64,000 nucleotides of DNA from Rallus limicola (Eukaryota; Chordata; Aves; Gruiformes; Rallidae): contig JAKCOZ010000005.1 in assembly GCA_022605955.1 (NCBI GenBank), forward strand, positions 53,197,762 through 53,261,761. Direction: 5' to 3'. This document shows positions 39,138-49,790 of the stretch, piece after piece. A program made the position numbers and the translations under genes. Numbering within the stretch: the stretch's first letter is position 1; every line of letters starts with the position of its first letter. A model generated the notes under the pieces. It searched no databases. It worked only from the letters and a program-made list of their open reading frames with translations, and was not told the origin of the DNA.

Positions 39138-40410
39138 TATACTTTGTTTTCTTCTGCAGAAGAGGTCTGTGTGGGAACATCTTTTACCTGTGTGGCACTA
39201 CTCAGGGCTTTGTTTCATCCAAGCAAGCCCTCAGCCCTCTGTTTAGTTTCTGGAAAGGGTTATTTGGGTTTCTTTCGTTGGACAAGAAAAAGGGAATTCT
39301 GAGACAGGATCATCTTCCTCTCCCTTTGTATGGGTGGTGAGCACATCTTTTTTTCCCATCACCCTGGTCCAAATGCGGAATACCAGACTGGGTACTGGGT
39401 ACATGCAGGTCAGAGCCAATGAGCCCTGGGGGGAGCTGGAAAGAGCCTGAAACAGAAATGGGAGCACAAAGGAGCCTTTTGGGGTGAAGGTCCAGCTCAG
39501 CAGACCATCAGGACACTGTGACTGGTGGGATGTTGGACTTGCACACTGGCCCCTCTTCCAGACTCCAGTCCAGAGCTTGGCATTGATTTTTAAAATACTT
39601 GAAATCACTGAGAGGTCCTCTGCACCTTGCTGCTAATGAGATTTCAATGTAAGATAAAAGGAACCGTATCTAACCCAGATTAAACTCGATCCTGAGTTAT
39701 TTTTAGCTTACCTAAACTCTTTCAACCCTTTTGGTAAAACTCATCAAAATTCATTTCAACTAAAAGGATGTAACTTCAAAGAAGTCATATGCATTAAATG
39801 TCAACACACTTTACTCATTATAAATTACAGTATCATTAAATCTAACATGAGTTAAAATGAGGAAGATTTAATTTTGCTATCTTTAAAATGAAAGCTTTTT
39901 AGCAAGGGAATAAACTTTGCTTTTAAAATGGTTTTTAAAGTAGAAGTTAGTATAGAAGCTTTATTTTACATTGTATCATATTTATATATAATAATAAAGG
40001 CAAAAATTGAATACTCCATTGTTCTTAGGAAGATGTGGAAATAGTGGCTTACTTCTGCTCATTTTACAACCCTCTTTTTTGGATACACTTCTAATTTAAA
40101 CTACGGAAACTGAAAACGTTCCTTTAAAACTGGTTGTCATGGTTATAAAATCCCGAAAGAAATGATGTGCGTCTGCATCTGCTGAGAGATACATTTATGG
40201 CATGATTTAGCGGGGGGGGGCTAGGGGGAGAATCAACCACCCACCACAACCCATTTTCAGACTTGCTTATTACATTACTTGATAATAATCCTTCGCCCTC
40301 CCCAAAAAGCCACAGAAAGGCTTCTCACACATTTTTTTTCACTGCGTGCGGTTCATTAGCAAATATCATATGGTGAGGGGTTAGTTCTGTCAAGTTCTAA
40401 CAGGTTGGGG

Positions 40411-40434
40411 GTTTGTTTGTTTGTTTGTTTGTTT
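40411..40434. repeat. (GTTT)n microsatellite
   Basis: Six tandem GTTT units; the CTTTAG that follows begins at 40436. A run of nine G lies upstream at 40212-40220. Confidence 0.9.
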
Positions 40435-40641
40435 TCTTTAGTTGTCTTTGTTTCAAGCAAGCTTATATGGAAATACAGAGCGTGCTAGACAGTACATTTA
40501 CTGTCACAATTGATGTCTTGGATTCCCTTGGTTGTTTTTCTTTCCCTGCTATGGCTAGAAAGTTGTCTGGCTGGAATAAAAAGCCAACCTCAAAAGTGAA
40601 GGTTAAACAGGCTAGAGGTATAGTCTGCATTTCTGCAGTGC

Positions 40642-40783
40642 AAAAAGACAAAGAAAATGAAAGGGGGGAAAGGAGGGTGAAGAAAAAAGGTAAGGGAAAG
40701 AAATAAAAAGGGAAAGGGACAAAGGGAAAAGGAGGAGAAAGGGAAGGGCCAGGGGAAAGAAGGCAAAGAGAAAGGGAAAGAAG
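40642..40783. repeat. polypurine (G/A) tract
   Basis: About 140 bases almost wholly of A and G on the plus strand, with only a few C or T interruptions and repeated AAAGGG/GGGAAA modules. It reads as low-complexity sequence. The open frames across it are compositional artefacts, rich in Lys/Glu/Gly on one strand and Pro/Ser/Phe/Leu on the other. Confidence 0.85.
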
Positions 40784-43700
40784 CATCATACTACTAAAAG
40801 TAAAGTCTTTAGAAATTAGAAATGCATCTACATTGGCTCAGACCTTATCTCTTGCCAGGATGCTCCAGTCTGCACTGTTTCAGAAGATATTGTTTGGCAC
40901 TTTCTATTTTTCATTAAGAAAAGCTGATTACATACTCAGAAAATTACACAGCAAAAGACTGAGGTAACTTTTTTTAATCTTTAGAAGGAAGGAGAAAGAC
41001 AAAAGGTGGGTGATCTGTTGGCTGGAGGAATCTCTGGAGCTCCTGACCCTGCTTCACAAAGTAAATAGCAGATAAAGATGATAGGGGAATTTTAGATAAA
41101 TAATATGCTTTATGTTATCCAATTGTGAACCACAAATGGGATTCAAAGGGTCTGCTTACACCCATTAACCCTGGGCTTTTCTTATAAAAAGCTGCTGCTA
41201 GAGAAGCAAGGTTGGTGACCTGAACATGAAGCAGAGCCCTTCTGAGAAAGTTCAGAAAATTACAACAGGCTGAGCTACATGTGAAAATGTGTGGATATTT
41301 CTGGACCCTTTAACCTTCCCCTACCCGTGAAACCAAGGATGTCATTTTCCACTATTGTTTTTCAGTGGAAAATTATTTCTAATTAATATTTTCTATTTTC
41401 TGAACAGAAGCCAGTAATTCATAGCTTCTTAATGAAAAACTAAGCAACTGAAGGAGAATGGAAGCATCTGGGACAGAATTATTCTTCTCCAATCCTTTTT
41501 TTCCTTCTTTCCATCTCAACAAATACAAAATCTTGCTAATATTTTTGAATCCCTGAAGGTGACTGATTCTTCATGTGCTGTGTGATCAAAAGATTGCCTT
41601 TTCCCTTGCTATTTGTCAAGTGAGAAACATGCTTTCCTGTGTCTGCACTACCTAGCCCTTGCCCAAGCTCTGCTCAGCCCTAAATACGGGGCTGTATCCA
41701 CTCAGCTCCCCACAGCTGGTCCCACTGGCATCTTCTGTCTCTGCTTCAGGGTACTGCCAAGTTGTGGCATAGTGGAGACAGGTCTTGAAATGTTGCAACA
41801 TGTATGAAAAACAACTAAATACATCCGGATTCTCCTGCTGTGTTGAATAGTGTCTGTCCTGCACTCTTAGATCTCACATACTGATGTACTGGTTTTTGAC
41901 TTGTGTCTCTATCACGGTTGCATAATGTCACCCTAATGCCTGTCTATAAGTAGATAGCAGGACTGATTAATCCATCAAGTCTGTCTGTCCATCTATTTCT
42001 CAACTCCTTTTCTTGCCTGCACTTTAGTTACCTATCAGGCAATAAGTTGACTCAGTCTATCTCCATGCCCAGCCTTTTATTATTATTCCTCTGTTAATGA
42101 TTAGCTAATTGAGTCAGCAGCCCCTTGGAGGGTCATTCTCTGCCCCATGCCAAGGGAACAGTGCTCTCACCTGTGCTCAGCTGAGACAGACCATCTCACT
42201 GCTCTGTCTCTGCCAGAGAAGCCCTGCACTCTCCTGGGGCTGACGACAGTCCACTTCACTGCAATCAGGTTAATTTGGAAGTATGTTACTTTCCTGGAGA
42301 AAATGCCACAGAATTACAGAGGGGAGAGGTAGAAGAGGTTTATTAAATTGGTCAGTCCATCTTCCTGCCAATCAGTGGCAGCTCCTGACAGTGCATGCTC
42401 CCAGCTCTGCTCCAGCAATGTTTTCAAAGTGCTGCATGATGTGCTGCCGGCCCCTGCCCTTGAGGGCTCTTCACAGCCTGCACCACCCCACCTCACTTAC
42501 CTGCCCATGCATCCCGCATCTGCACTCTGCACTCCTGGCTCTGTTCTTCATTTATTCCCATCTGTGAGCAGCGCAAACATGCTTGGAAGAGCTTCCTCCT
42601 CTTAGTTAGAGGTGTTGAGTAGCACTAATCCTGGCAGCAGCACTTGTGAAGCCAGGAAGCACCTCTGGGACGCATACTTTGCTTTTTATCAGGAAGGGCA
42701 TCTAAATGCCTCTGTGCTTTACTTCATGACAAGAAGACAAGATGCAGATGTAGAGATATAGATTCAGAACTTTTGCTACAACATTTAACCTGCCCTGGAG
42801 TTTTTACCTTCTAGCCCTCTCACTAAGAGCCTATTTTAAAGTAATATATTTAAGTTGCAGTGATATAATGAGAAACAAACCTGTCATGATCTGTGTGAGC
42901 TTGGAATTCCAAAAATATCTATGACATTTGGGCATCTTTGAAATTTAGTGGGCTGTCAATGGACAGGGCTAACATGGCCAACTTTTTTTCTGACCTGAGC
43001 ACACATTTCATTTTGGTGTGGGTTTGGTGATGGGCTTCCATGACCTGCTGCATAAGTGGTTAGGTTGTCTCAAATGGTATCCCATTGATACTCCATTCCA
43101 GGAGCCAGAGATGAGCTTTCCAGAAACAGCAACCTGCCTCTTCTGATTTCAGGTACTCTCGTCCTTGTTCCAGTATCTCTGAAAATCAGAAAGATAGCAA
43201 CCTGATTTGTAGGGAAAACTCAGGTTTGGGATCTATTTAAATATCTGTCTCTACCAAACAGAATCACAGGCTAGCTTTAAAACTGTGCCCTGAGTAGGGA
43301 GTAAGGGAGAGCTCAGCTCTCTGTCTGTCTTGGTTTGCTGCTACCAGTGTGACAGGCACTGCTGTCATTGGCTGGAGCTCTTGGAGGTAGCAAAGTCTGT
43401 GAGAGCTGGGCAGGAGCAAGTCACTTGGAGACACCGGTGAAATGAAGAGAGAACAGGCAGGAGTGGGTGCAGCGCCTGGCAGACTTGAGCCATGGAGACA
43501 GGATCTGTCACACAGATTTGTGTTTTCTAGCTGCTTTAGTTTCTTGTCATATGCAGGGGAAGACCAGCCCACTGGCTTTCATCTGCATGTCTAAGGGTTT
43601 ATCAAAAGCCTGGGCAGAAGTGCACCTTTTTGCAATGTAGCTCCACTCATGGCTTCCTTTTCAGCAATACAAAATCCACTCGTCCTTTATTGACAGGTGC

Positions 43701-46700
43701 TTCTTTCATTTCTCCTAAACCACACATTCTCCACATTGAAGAGAACAGTAGATACTACAGTGAAAGCAACTTTTCCCTTTACCATCTGCATTGCAATAAT
43801 CATTTAGCCAGCCCCACATAATGTGTTCACAGAAAACTTTTGGGAGCTCTTCTAAAACCAAATTTCTTCACATCTTTTTCAAATGGGCTCTTCAGCAAGA
43901 ATTGTCTTGATGTAATGTACCTGCTCCCCTTGAAGACTTGTGTGATGACTCTAAATACTGTATAATATCTGCCTGCAGGATATGTATTTGCAAAGGTACA
44001 GGATGCAATGTTTCCATCCCTGTGTTTGTACATCATGACAATAAATTATAACCAGCAGCCCATGACTCTAATGACATATGGGTCTTGTCATCTTAATTCC
44101 CCCGAACTCGATAATGGGGACAGATGAAGCCATCCAAAGGGTTTCAGTGTGCTGGAAGTTCCCTGTGTCTTGCCCATCATGACCAGCCAGATCAGGTTCC
44201 AGTTTGGCAACCTTGATTAGTTGCCTAAATTTAAGTGAGAATGAACATAGCCTGTAAGGATTAGAACAGGAAAGTAATTGTTCAGATACTGTCTCTCTCT
44301 TGGTGAATATCCATATTTTTTTTTTGGCACAGAAATTGAGGTCAGTATTTTGCTAGGGTCTCTACCACTTTTTTTGTACAGCACAATGCATATAGGTTTA
44401 ATTCTGTAAGTACATGTTTGCAATTATTTGTTTGTTGGCTGTTGAAAAAAGTGGTTATGAAAAAGAGAAGTCATTGACAAATGCCACTTCCCACAGCAGA
44501 GCCAAGGAATCAGGATGTGTTTCCTGTCTTTCTATCTAACCAAGGGCAGAAGAGCATTTCCACAAAGTTATAGCAGTGACTGCTGAGCAGCTGCTGGTGC
44601 TGGCAGTCAAAAGTACTCAGCAGTGCTGCCATAAAGGCGTTTGCAGAGACGTACTGCTGCATCAGAGCCCAGCATAGCTTGTCAAATATCTGCACCATGC
44701 TGCTCAAATGCTTCAAAAAGGCAAGGATTTTTGATCTTTCTTAGGTGTAACCAGGTGAGCAAGAAACTCAGGCAGGCCTGGGTAGATGGAAATCACTGGC
44801 CAGGAGAGGGAGGTGGTCAAGGTGGCCCACAAAATAGCTAACATCAGTGGCATATGCCTCTTTAACCATTTTCTGAGTTGTGTACTTAAAAATTTCAGGT
44901 AGCTTTCAATGCCTGGCTCCGTCTGTGCTCTGAAGTGAGCAGATGTTTTATTTCTATGTAGCAAACTTAATCACTGAAGACTTTTCAGCGTTGAAGAACT
45001 TGCTCACTCTGTCTCCTTTACTTCAGAGATGTAAGGCAATCATTTTAGCCTCATTTTCTACCAAGTAAGATCACTGTGGACAATTAGAAAAAAAACATTT
45101 ACAAGAAGTTGCCTGTAAAGCATGCACTGATGTGTGGAAGGAGCCAGGCTGAAACAAGTCTCTGTCTCTGCCCTGTGGTAGCATTATACATGTTATTTAT
45201 AGCTGGATCCTAAATCAGTGGGAGCATCAGCCTTAGAGAATAAATCTTCAGCTCAGTGGGTTGGATGGTTCTCTCGTAAAGGGAATGAGATGTGCATATA
45301 TATTAACTTGTTTCCCTGCCTTTCGGGGCTTCTTTAGGCAGAGGTAATACACTCAGGTAAAGCAATCTGCAAAGCAAAACAGGCGCTTTGTCTCTCCCAG
45401 GGCTTCTGCAACCTCGGGGACAGATCCTGCATCTCAGACAGCATCCTTGCCTCTTGCAGAGGTATAAGCAAAACCCTGTCAGGGGGGTGGGGTAGAAGGA
45501 GTTTGGGATGCTGTGGGGACCAGTCCCATGGATAATGACAGAAGTTACCAGCTTGCTCTGGCACAGCTGCACTACCACCACACAAACTGGTGCTGACAGC
45601 CAGTAACAAATTAGCTCCTGCAAATAAATCCACTCTTGTCTCATCTTTCAGTCTCCCTCCACCATGTCTGGCATCTCCCTTTCCAGCAGAAGAGGTCTTT
45701 GCCACTGGGTTTTCAGTGATGGAAGTTATGGCCTGTTCAACCAGTGCCCGTATGAAGGCCTTCCTGCCTCCTATATTGAGCCTGGGGTATTCTCACCACA
45801 GCGGAGGATGCTTATGGGCACTTGGCAAGTCAAATAAATAAAAGGTCAGTGATGGATATTTTTCACCATAAAGAGAAACCATGTCCCCAGAGAGCCTGTC
45901 CCTACAGACAGCAACACCTACTGTGGATATCTAGGTGTGGGTGCTTTACCCTCAAACTGAGTTAGTTTTGCTCTGTCACAGATGTAATTACCCCTCCACA
46001 GCCTGTAACCATCCCTGGGCAGGACAAAGCTCGTAGGATCTGTGTCAAACCCACTTGTAAGGGAACAGAAAAAAGTCCACCAGTTTCCACCTGTTTTGGT
46101 TTCCAAGCTGAAGAAATGTCAGGCCAACCATGGTTTCGCAAACATGGCAGCAACGTTGTGTCTACATGTGTCAGAAAAGTCACTGGCACCCCGGTACAGA
46201 TGATTCTGCTGGGAATGCCACTTGTGACAAAGCTGGTGATGTAAGAAGGAAGGGAGAAAATTTCTTGGAAATTACTAGACCCTGCTCTTTCCAAGTGAAA
46301 GAGTTCTGCCTCTACCCTGCCCTCCCAATCTTAATTTTTTCTTTCAAAAGTAATTAACACATAGAATTGTTTTGACGCAAAGTTATGTATTTGCACCAAA
46401 TAACATGGAGACTTTAGTAACAATAGGTTATAAGCAAATACTTACCATGAACTTAGATGAAGTGCATAGTTCCCTCTTCATCCTAATTTGTTTGGGAGGG
46501 AAGTAGATGCTACTGAAGTTTTATGGCTGATATACCTGTGCCCTGCTCAGGTTGATTTATTTCTTATTGTTTCCTATTATTTCCAGGATAGCGAGGAAGA
46601 AGGCCAACAATTGTACCCATTGTTCTGTTTACAAGCTCTATTCTAACAATAGATCATGTGTCTTCCCCCATCCCCAAGCCTCCTAAAAATAAGATTATGT

Positions 46701-46823
46701 TTTCCTCATTAATCTCAACAAATTGTGTTCTGCTTTGGCCAGGAAAACAAAAGCTATTGCTTTTATTGTCCACAGCTCGAGAGAAGCAATGACACAAGCA
46801 CACTAGGTCAATAAAATGCACTT

Positions 46824-46829
46824 TTTATT
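46824..46829 (-). terminator. candidate minus-strand poly(A) signal AATAAA
   Basis: Read on the minus strand, CAGAATAAAAAG is followed about 20-35 bases later by a GT-rich run (TAGTGTGCTTGTGTC), the usual arrangement of a cleavage/polyadenylation site. A plus-strand AATAAA also occurs at 46859-46864, followed by A11 at 46874-46884. No confirmed transcript can be assigned. It might serve an unrecognised minus-strand RNA, or a very distal KCNH5 3' end, which would need a ~13 kb UTR. Confidence 0.25.
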
Positions 46830-46989
46830 CTGTATCAATGAAAATATAGCCACATGTAAATAAAGACGTGTGGAAAAAAAAAAATCAACATTGATCCTCC
46901 CTGAAGAAGTACAGTTCATTGTGCTAAAACCCATAATCCTTTGGGTTAGAAACAGTTGTCTGCCAATGCTTTAAAGTGACCCACATTTT

Positions 46990-47345
46990 CCTCATTGTTG
47001 AAATTTAGCAAACAGAAAAGTGCAACAAGAAGCTTGCTACAGATTAACCGATTCCAAGGGCAACCTCCAAGAGTGACAGCAAAGTCACGTCTAACCAGTG
47101 CCTTCCCAGGCGTTCCTCCTCGGCGGGCTCGCCAGTGGCGGAGGGAGCACCCGCTCTGTAGGAACTGCTGTGTGAGCTTCAGCAGAAAGACAGTCCTTCC
47201 TTGACGTAATTGATGATCGCTTTGCAGGTTTCAGATATGGTAGCAGAGGTGCGTTCCTTTTGTAGCTGTTCTATTTCAAATGCGGTTTTGTTTGTTTGGT
47301 TTTTTTTTTTTAATTCTTTTTTTATTTTTTTTCTCGAGGTTTTTA
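46990..47345 (-). other. CpG-retaining segment with an unassigned minus-strand open frame
   Basis: This ~350 bp holds about a dozen CpG dinucleotides, against very few in the neighbouring kilobases. On the minus strand an open frame ends at the TGA at 47179-47181 and reads like ordinary soluble protein (tail '...SETCKAIINYVKEGLSFC'), after an A-rich, low-complexity lead-in at 47282-47332. I do not recognise the product, and the frame is short (about 35 meaningful codons). It could be a terminal exon, a fragment of a retrocopy, a regulatory element or chance. The candidate poly(A) signal at 46824-46829 lies about 350 bp downstream in the same sense. Confidence 0.2.
47300..47332. repeat. T-rich low-complexity tract
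   Basis: Runs of T with sparse A, C and G; on the minus strand an A-rich tract containing AATAAA. Confidence 0.8.
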
Positions 47346-49193
47346 TAAGCTTCCTGCTGTCAAAATACAGTTCTCAATTGCTTTTGTAGAAATAATCCTG
47401 AAAGACAGAGGCATTTAAAATCCCCCCAAATCCTCGGTATATTAACAACTGCAAAAAAGATAGCTGGGCTGTTCAAAAATATCATCAGTAACACGAATGC
47501 CATTTGCATTGGCTAGTGTACAAAGAGCAGCAAGTAGTAACAAAAGAAACATCATTCGAGCAATAACCATTTCCCCCAATTTCTCCCTTGCAAAAAAGAG
47601 ATTTCCCAAAATATTTCCCCTCCCCGCAGTCCAGTGTCTATGTATCACATACATTCAAAAGCTGGTTATTCCTTAGATCAGGTTCTCCAATATGAGCTTT
47701 TAAAACCCAGTTGTTTTGCTCAACTTCTCCGTGAGGGTTGCACAAATGTGACTACACCAGACGGTGCTTTTTCCGCTAATGGGACACCTTGAAATCTGAA
47801 ATCAAAACTAAGGACCTCAGGGTAAAAAAAAGGATGTTTTAAAACCCATGACGCTTTGCTTGGGAAGAAAGGCCTGCTAACAGTGGAATGATTCCCACAA
47901 ACCAGGGGTTAGTGCTGGAGGATTGTCCCTGTTAGGTGTCCAAGGGTGCAGAGCGAGACACTGCTGCACTGGTGTGGGTCAGTGAGCTCAGGGCTGGAGA
48001 TAAGAGGCTGCCTGATCCCAAGGAAAGAAACCAAAAAAGTTTATTGGACATGCAGCTGCATTTCAGCAGAGGAAAAAAAGAAGTCAGGTTATGCCTGGGA
48101 TGGGTGCTCAGCACAGACCGTGTGGGTACCTTGCAGAGCAGGCTGAGGTGTTTTTTTTAGAGTCAGCCTCTTGCTGTGCAGGCTTGTATAGCAGCTCCAG
48201 GCTCAGCCTAGTGTTCAGCTGTCATTTGGGGTGAGGGGATAAGCCTAGAAAAAAAAGCTAGAAAAATAGTACATTGTTTTGATGGTAATGAGGTCCTCTG
48301 TGATGACAGCTACTCATTTAGAAAAATCTCCACCTGCGACTAATGGCCCAAATACTGTGAGCATGCTGTTATGAGGATACTTCACCAGATACCACTGGAG
48401 AGCTGGGGGTGCACAGACACATCTACAAAATCATGCCATTCCTCATCTCCGTTTCCTCCTATGCTCCCCAGAGTTTTCTTCCTTCAAGACCCCAGGATGA
48501 CTAGTTGCTAAACGTAGGTGGGAACTCATAAGCATTTCAAAGGGATGGGGAGGCAGGGGAGGATCCTAAACCCCCTGTCAAAACTCCCATGAACCTCATG
48601 CAGCTAGGACCTCACCCTTCAAAGCTTAGTCTTGTGCAAGGGCTACACTTCATGAAGTCCTACACAATCTGCTCCTTCCCTGCATGATGCTCAGCTCCAC
48701 TCCAGGTGTGGACGGACACAAGGAAACACAACAACTCAAAGGTTGAGCAAGTCAGCCCATGTCTGAATCAGCAGCACTTGGGTACAGGGGCAGCAGGGCA
48801 GGATTCAGAGTCTCACAGTAGCTGGTGCACAACCTTCTTCTGTCTTTGTCATCGTCTCTCTCTGTGGTAGCAATAATAACTTTATTTTTAACTGTGCTTC
48901 TCCCTAGAGAGAGCTCGCACAGCTTATGTACATATCTGGCTTGTACAAGGATATTCTAGACAGTCATGAATTTTGAGCAGTTACTTTGGATGGAAATTAC
49001 TGACAGTTAAGACATTGGGAAGAAGTTATTTGAATTCAAATATGTATTAATTAAAAAGTGCCCTTTCTCTGATCAGTTCCTCTGATTTTTATGGCAATTT
49101 ACCTTGCTGTCCCAATCTTCAAGCACACACTCTACATTTCTGCCTGCATTTCACACATAGAATGTTATAGGGCATGAAATCTTGGACCCAAGA

Positions 49194-49229
49194 TTGCATT
49201 GGACAAGGACCTTGCATTGGACAAGGACC
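49194..49229. repeat. perfect 18-bp tandem duplication
   Basis: TTGCATTGGACAAGGACC occurs twice head to tail (49194-49211 and 49212-49229) with no mismatch, which indicates a recent small duplication. Confidence 0.95.
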
Positions 49230-49633
49230 TGAAATTAAAATTCTGGTATCTGCAGTTCTTGGTTTTGAGAAAGCTCAGTCTGCATTGGAACTCACTCTCT
49301 TGGTCCGTCCGTGAGAACTGGGTTAGAGTATAGAAATTAATGGGAAGATCACAACTGACCTTAATAATAACATTTATGCAGGATACTTGAAGTCTGAAAA
49401 TATTTACCTTCTAAATGAAGAATGCAGTTTAGATCTGCTGAGACATTTTACTGAACCACTTGGTCACCAGGTGGTATTTCAGCAGGACATTAACAAATCG
49501 GCCCTAACTATAATTCCTAATAGCCACCTATTTCTTCTGAACACAAACAGCAAAGCAAATCATTATCCCATTAAATCTGCCAATGCAATGTTACTTAATC
49601 AATCCTCCCATTTCTACAGGTTGCTAGGCTAAT

Positions 49634-49790
49634 GGGAAGGGAAGGGAAGGGAAGGGAAGGGAAGGGAAGGGAAGGGAAGGGAAGGGAAGGGAAGGGAAGG
49701 GAAGGGAAGGGAAGGGAAGGGAAGGGAAGGGAAGGGAAGGGAAGGGAAGGGAAAGGAAGGGAAGGGAAAGGAAGGGAAGGGAAGGGAAGG
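49634..49790. repeat. (GGGAA)n pentanucleotide microsatellite, ~31 units
   Basis: Uninterrupted GGGAA units run for most of 157 bp; two units near 49752 and 49768 have lost one G. The G-strand is plus. Open frames over it on both strands are artefacts of the period. The purity implies an active, length-variable locus. Confidence 0.97.

Larger units (their letters stand above)
35754..49633. other. non-coding DNA with microsatellites, no gene recognised
   Basis: Nearly 14 kb without a recognisable gene. Simple repeats and a polypurine tract at 36-41 kb are listed separately. Two pockets keep more CpG than their surroundings (about 36720-36965 and 46990-47345); the second is described separately. 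Other open frames are short, overlap on both strands and resemble nothing known. Confidence 0.55.

Noticed and set aside
46859..46884. Plus-strand AATAAA followed by A11, looking like a processed pseudogene tail
   Set aside because: No recognisable gene body or flanking duplication lies upstream, so it stays unproven.
47442..47654. Minus-strand frame with a signal-peptide-like start (residues 'MMFLLLLLAALCTLANA')
   Set aside because: It stops after about 25 residues beyond the hydrophobic stretch, has no Cys pattern or family match, and such Leu runs arise readily in AT-rich DNA.
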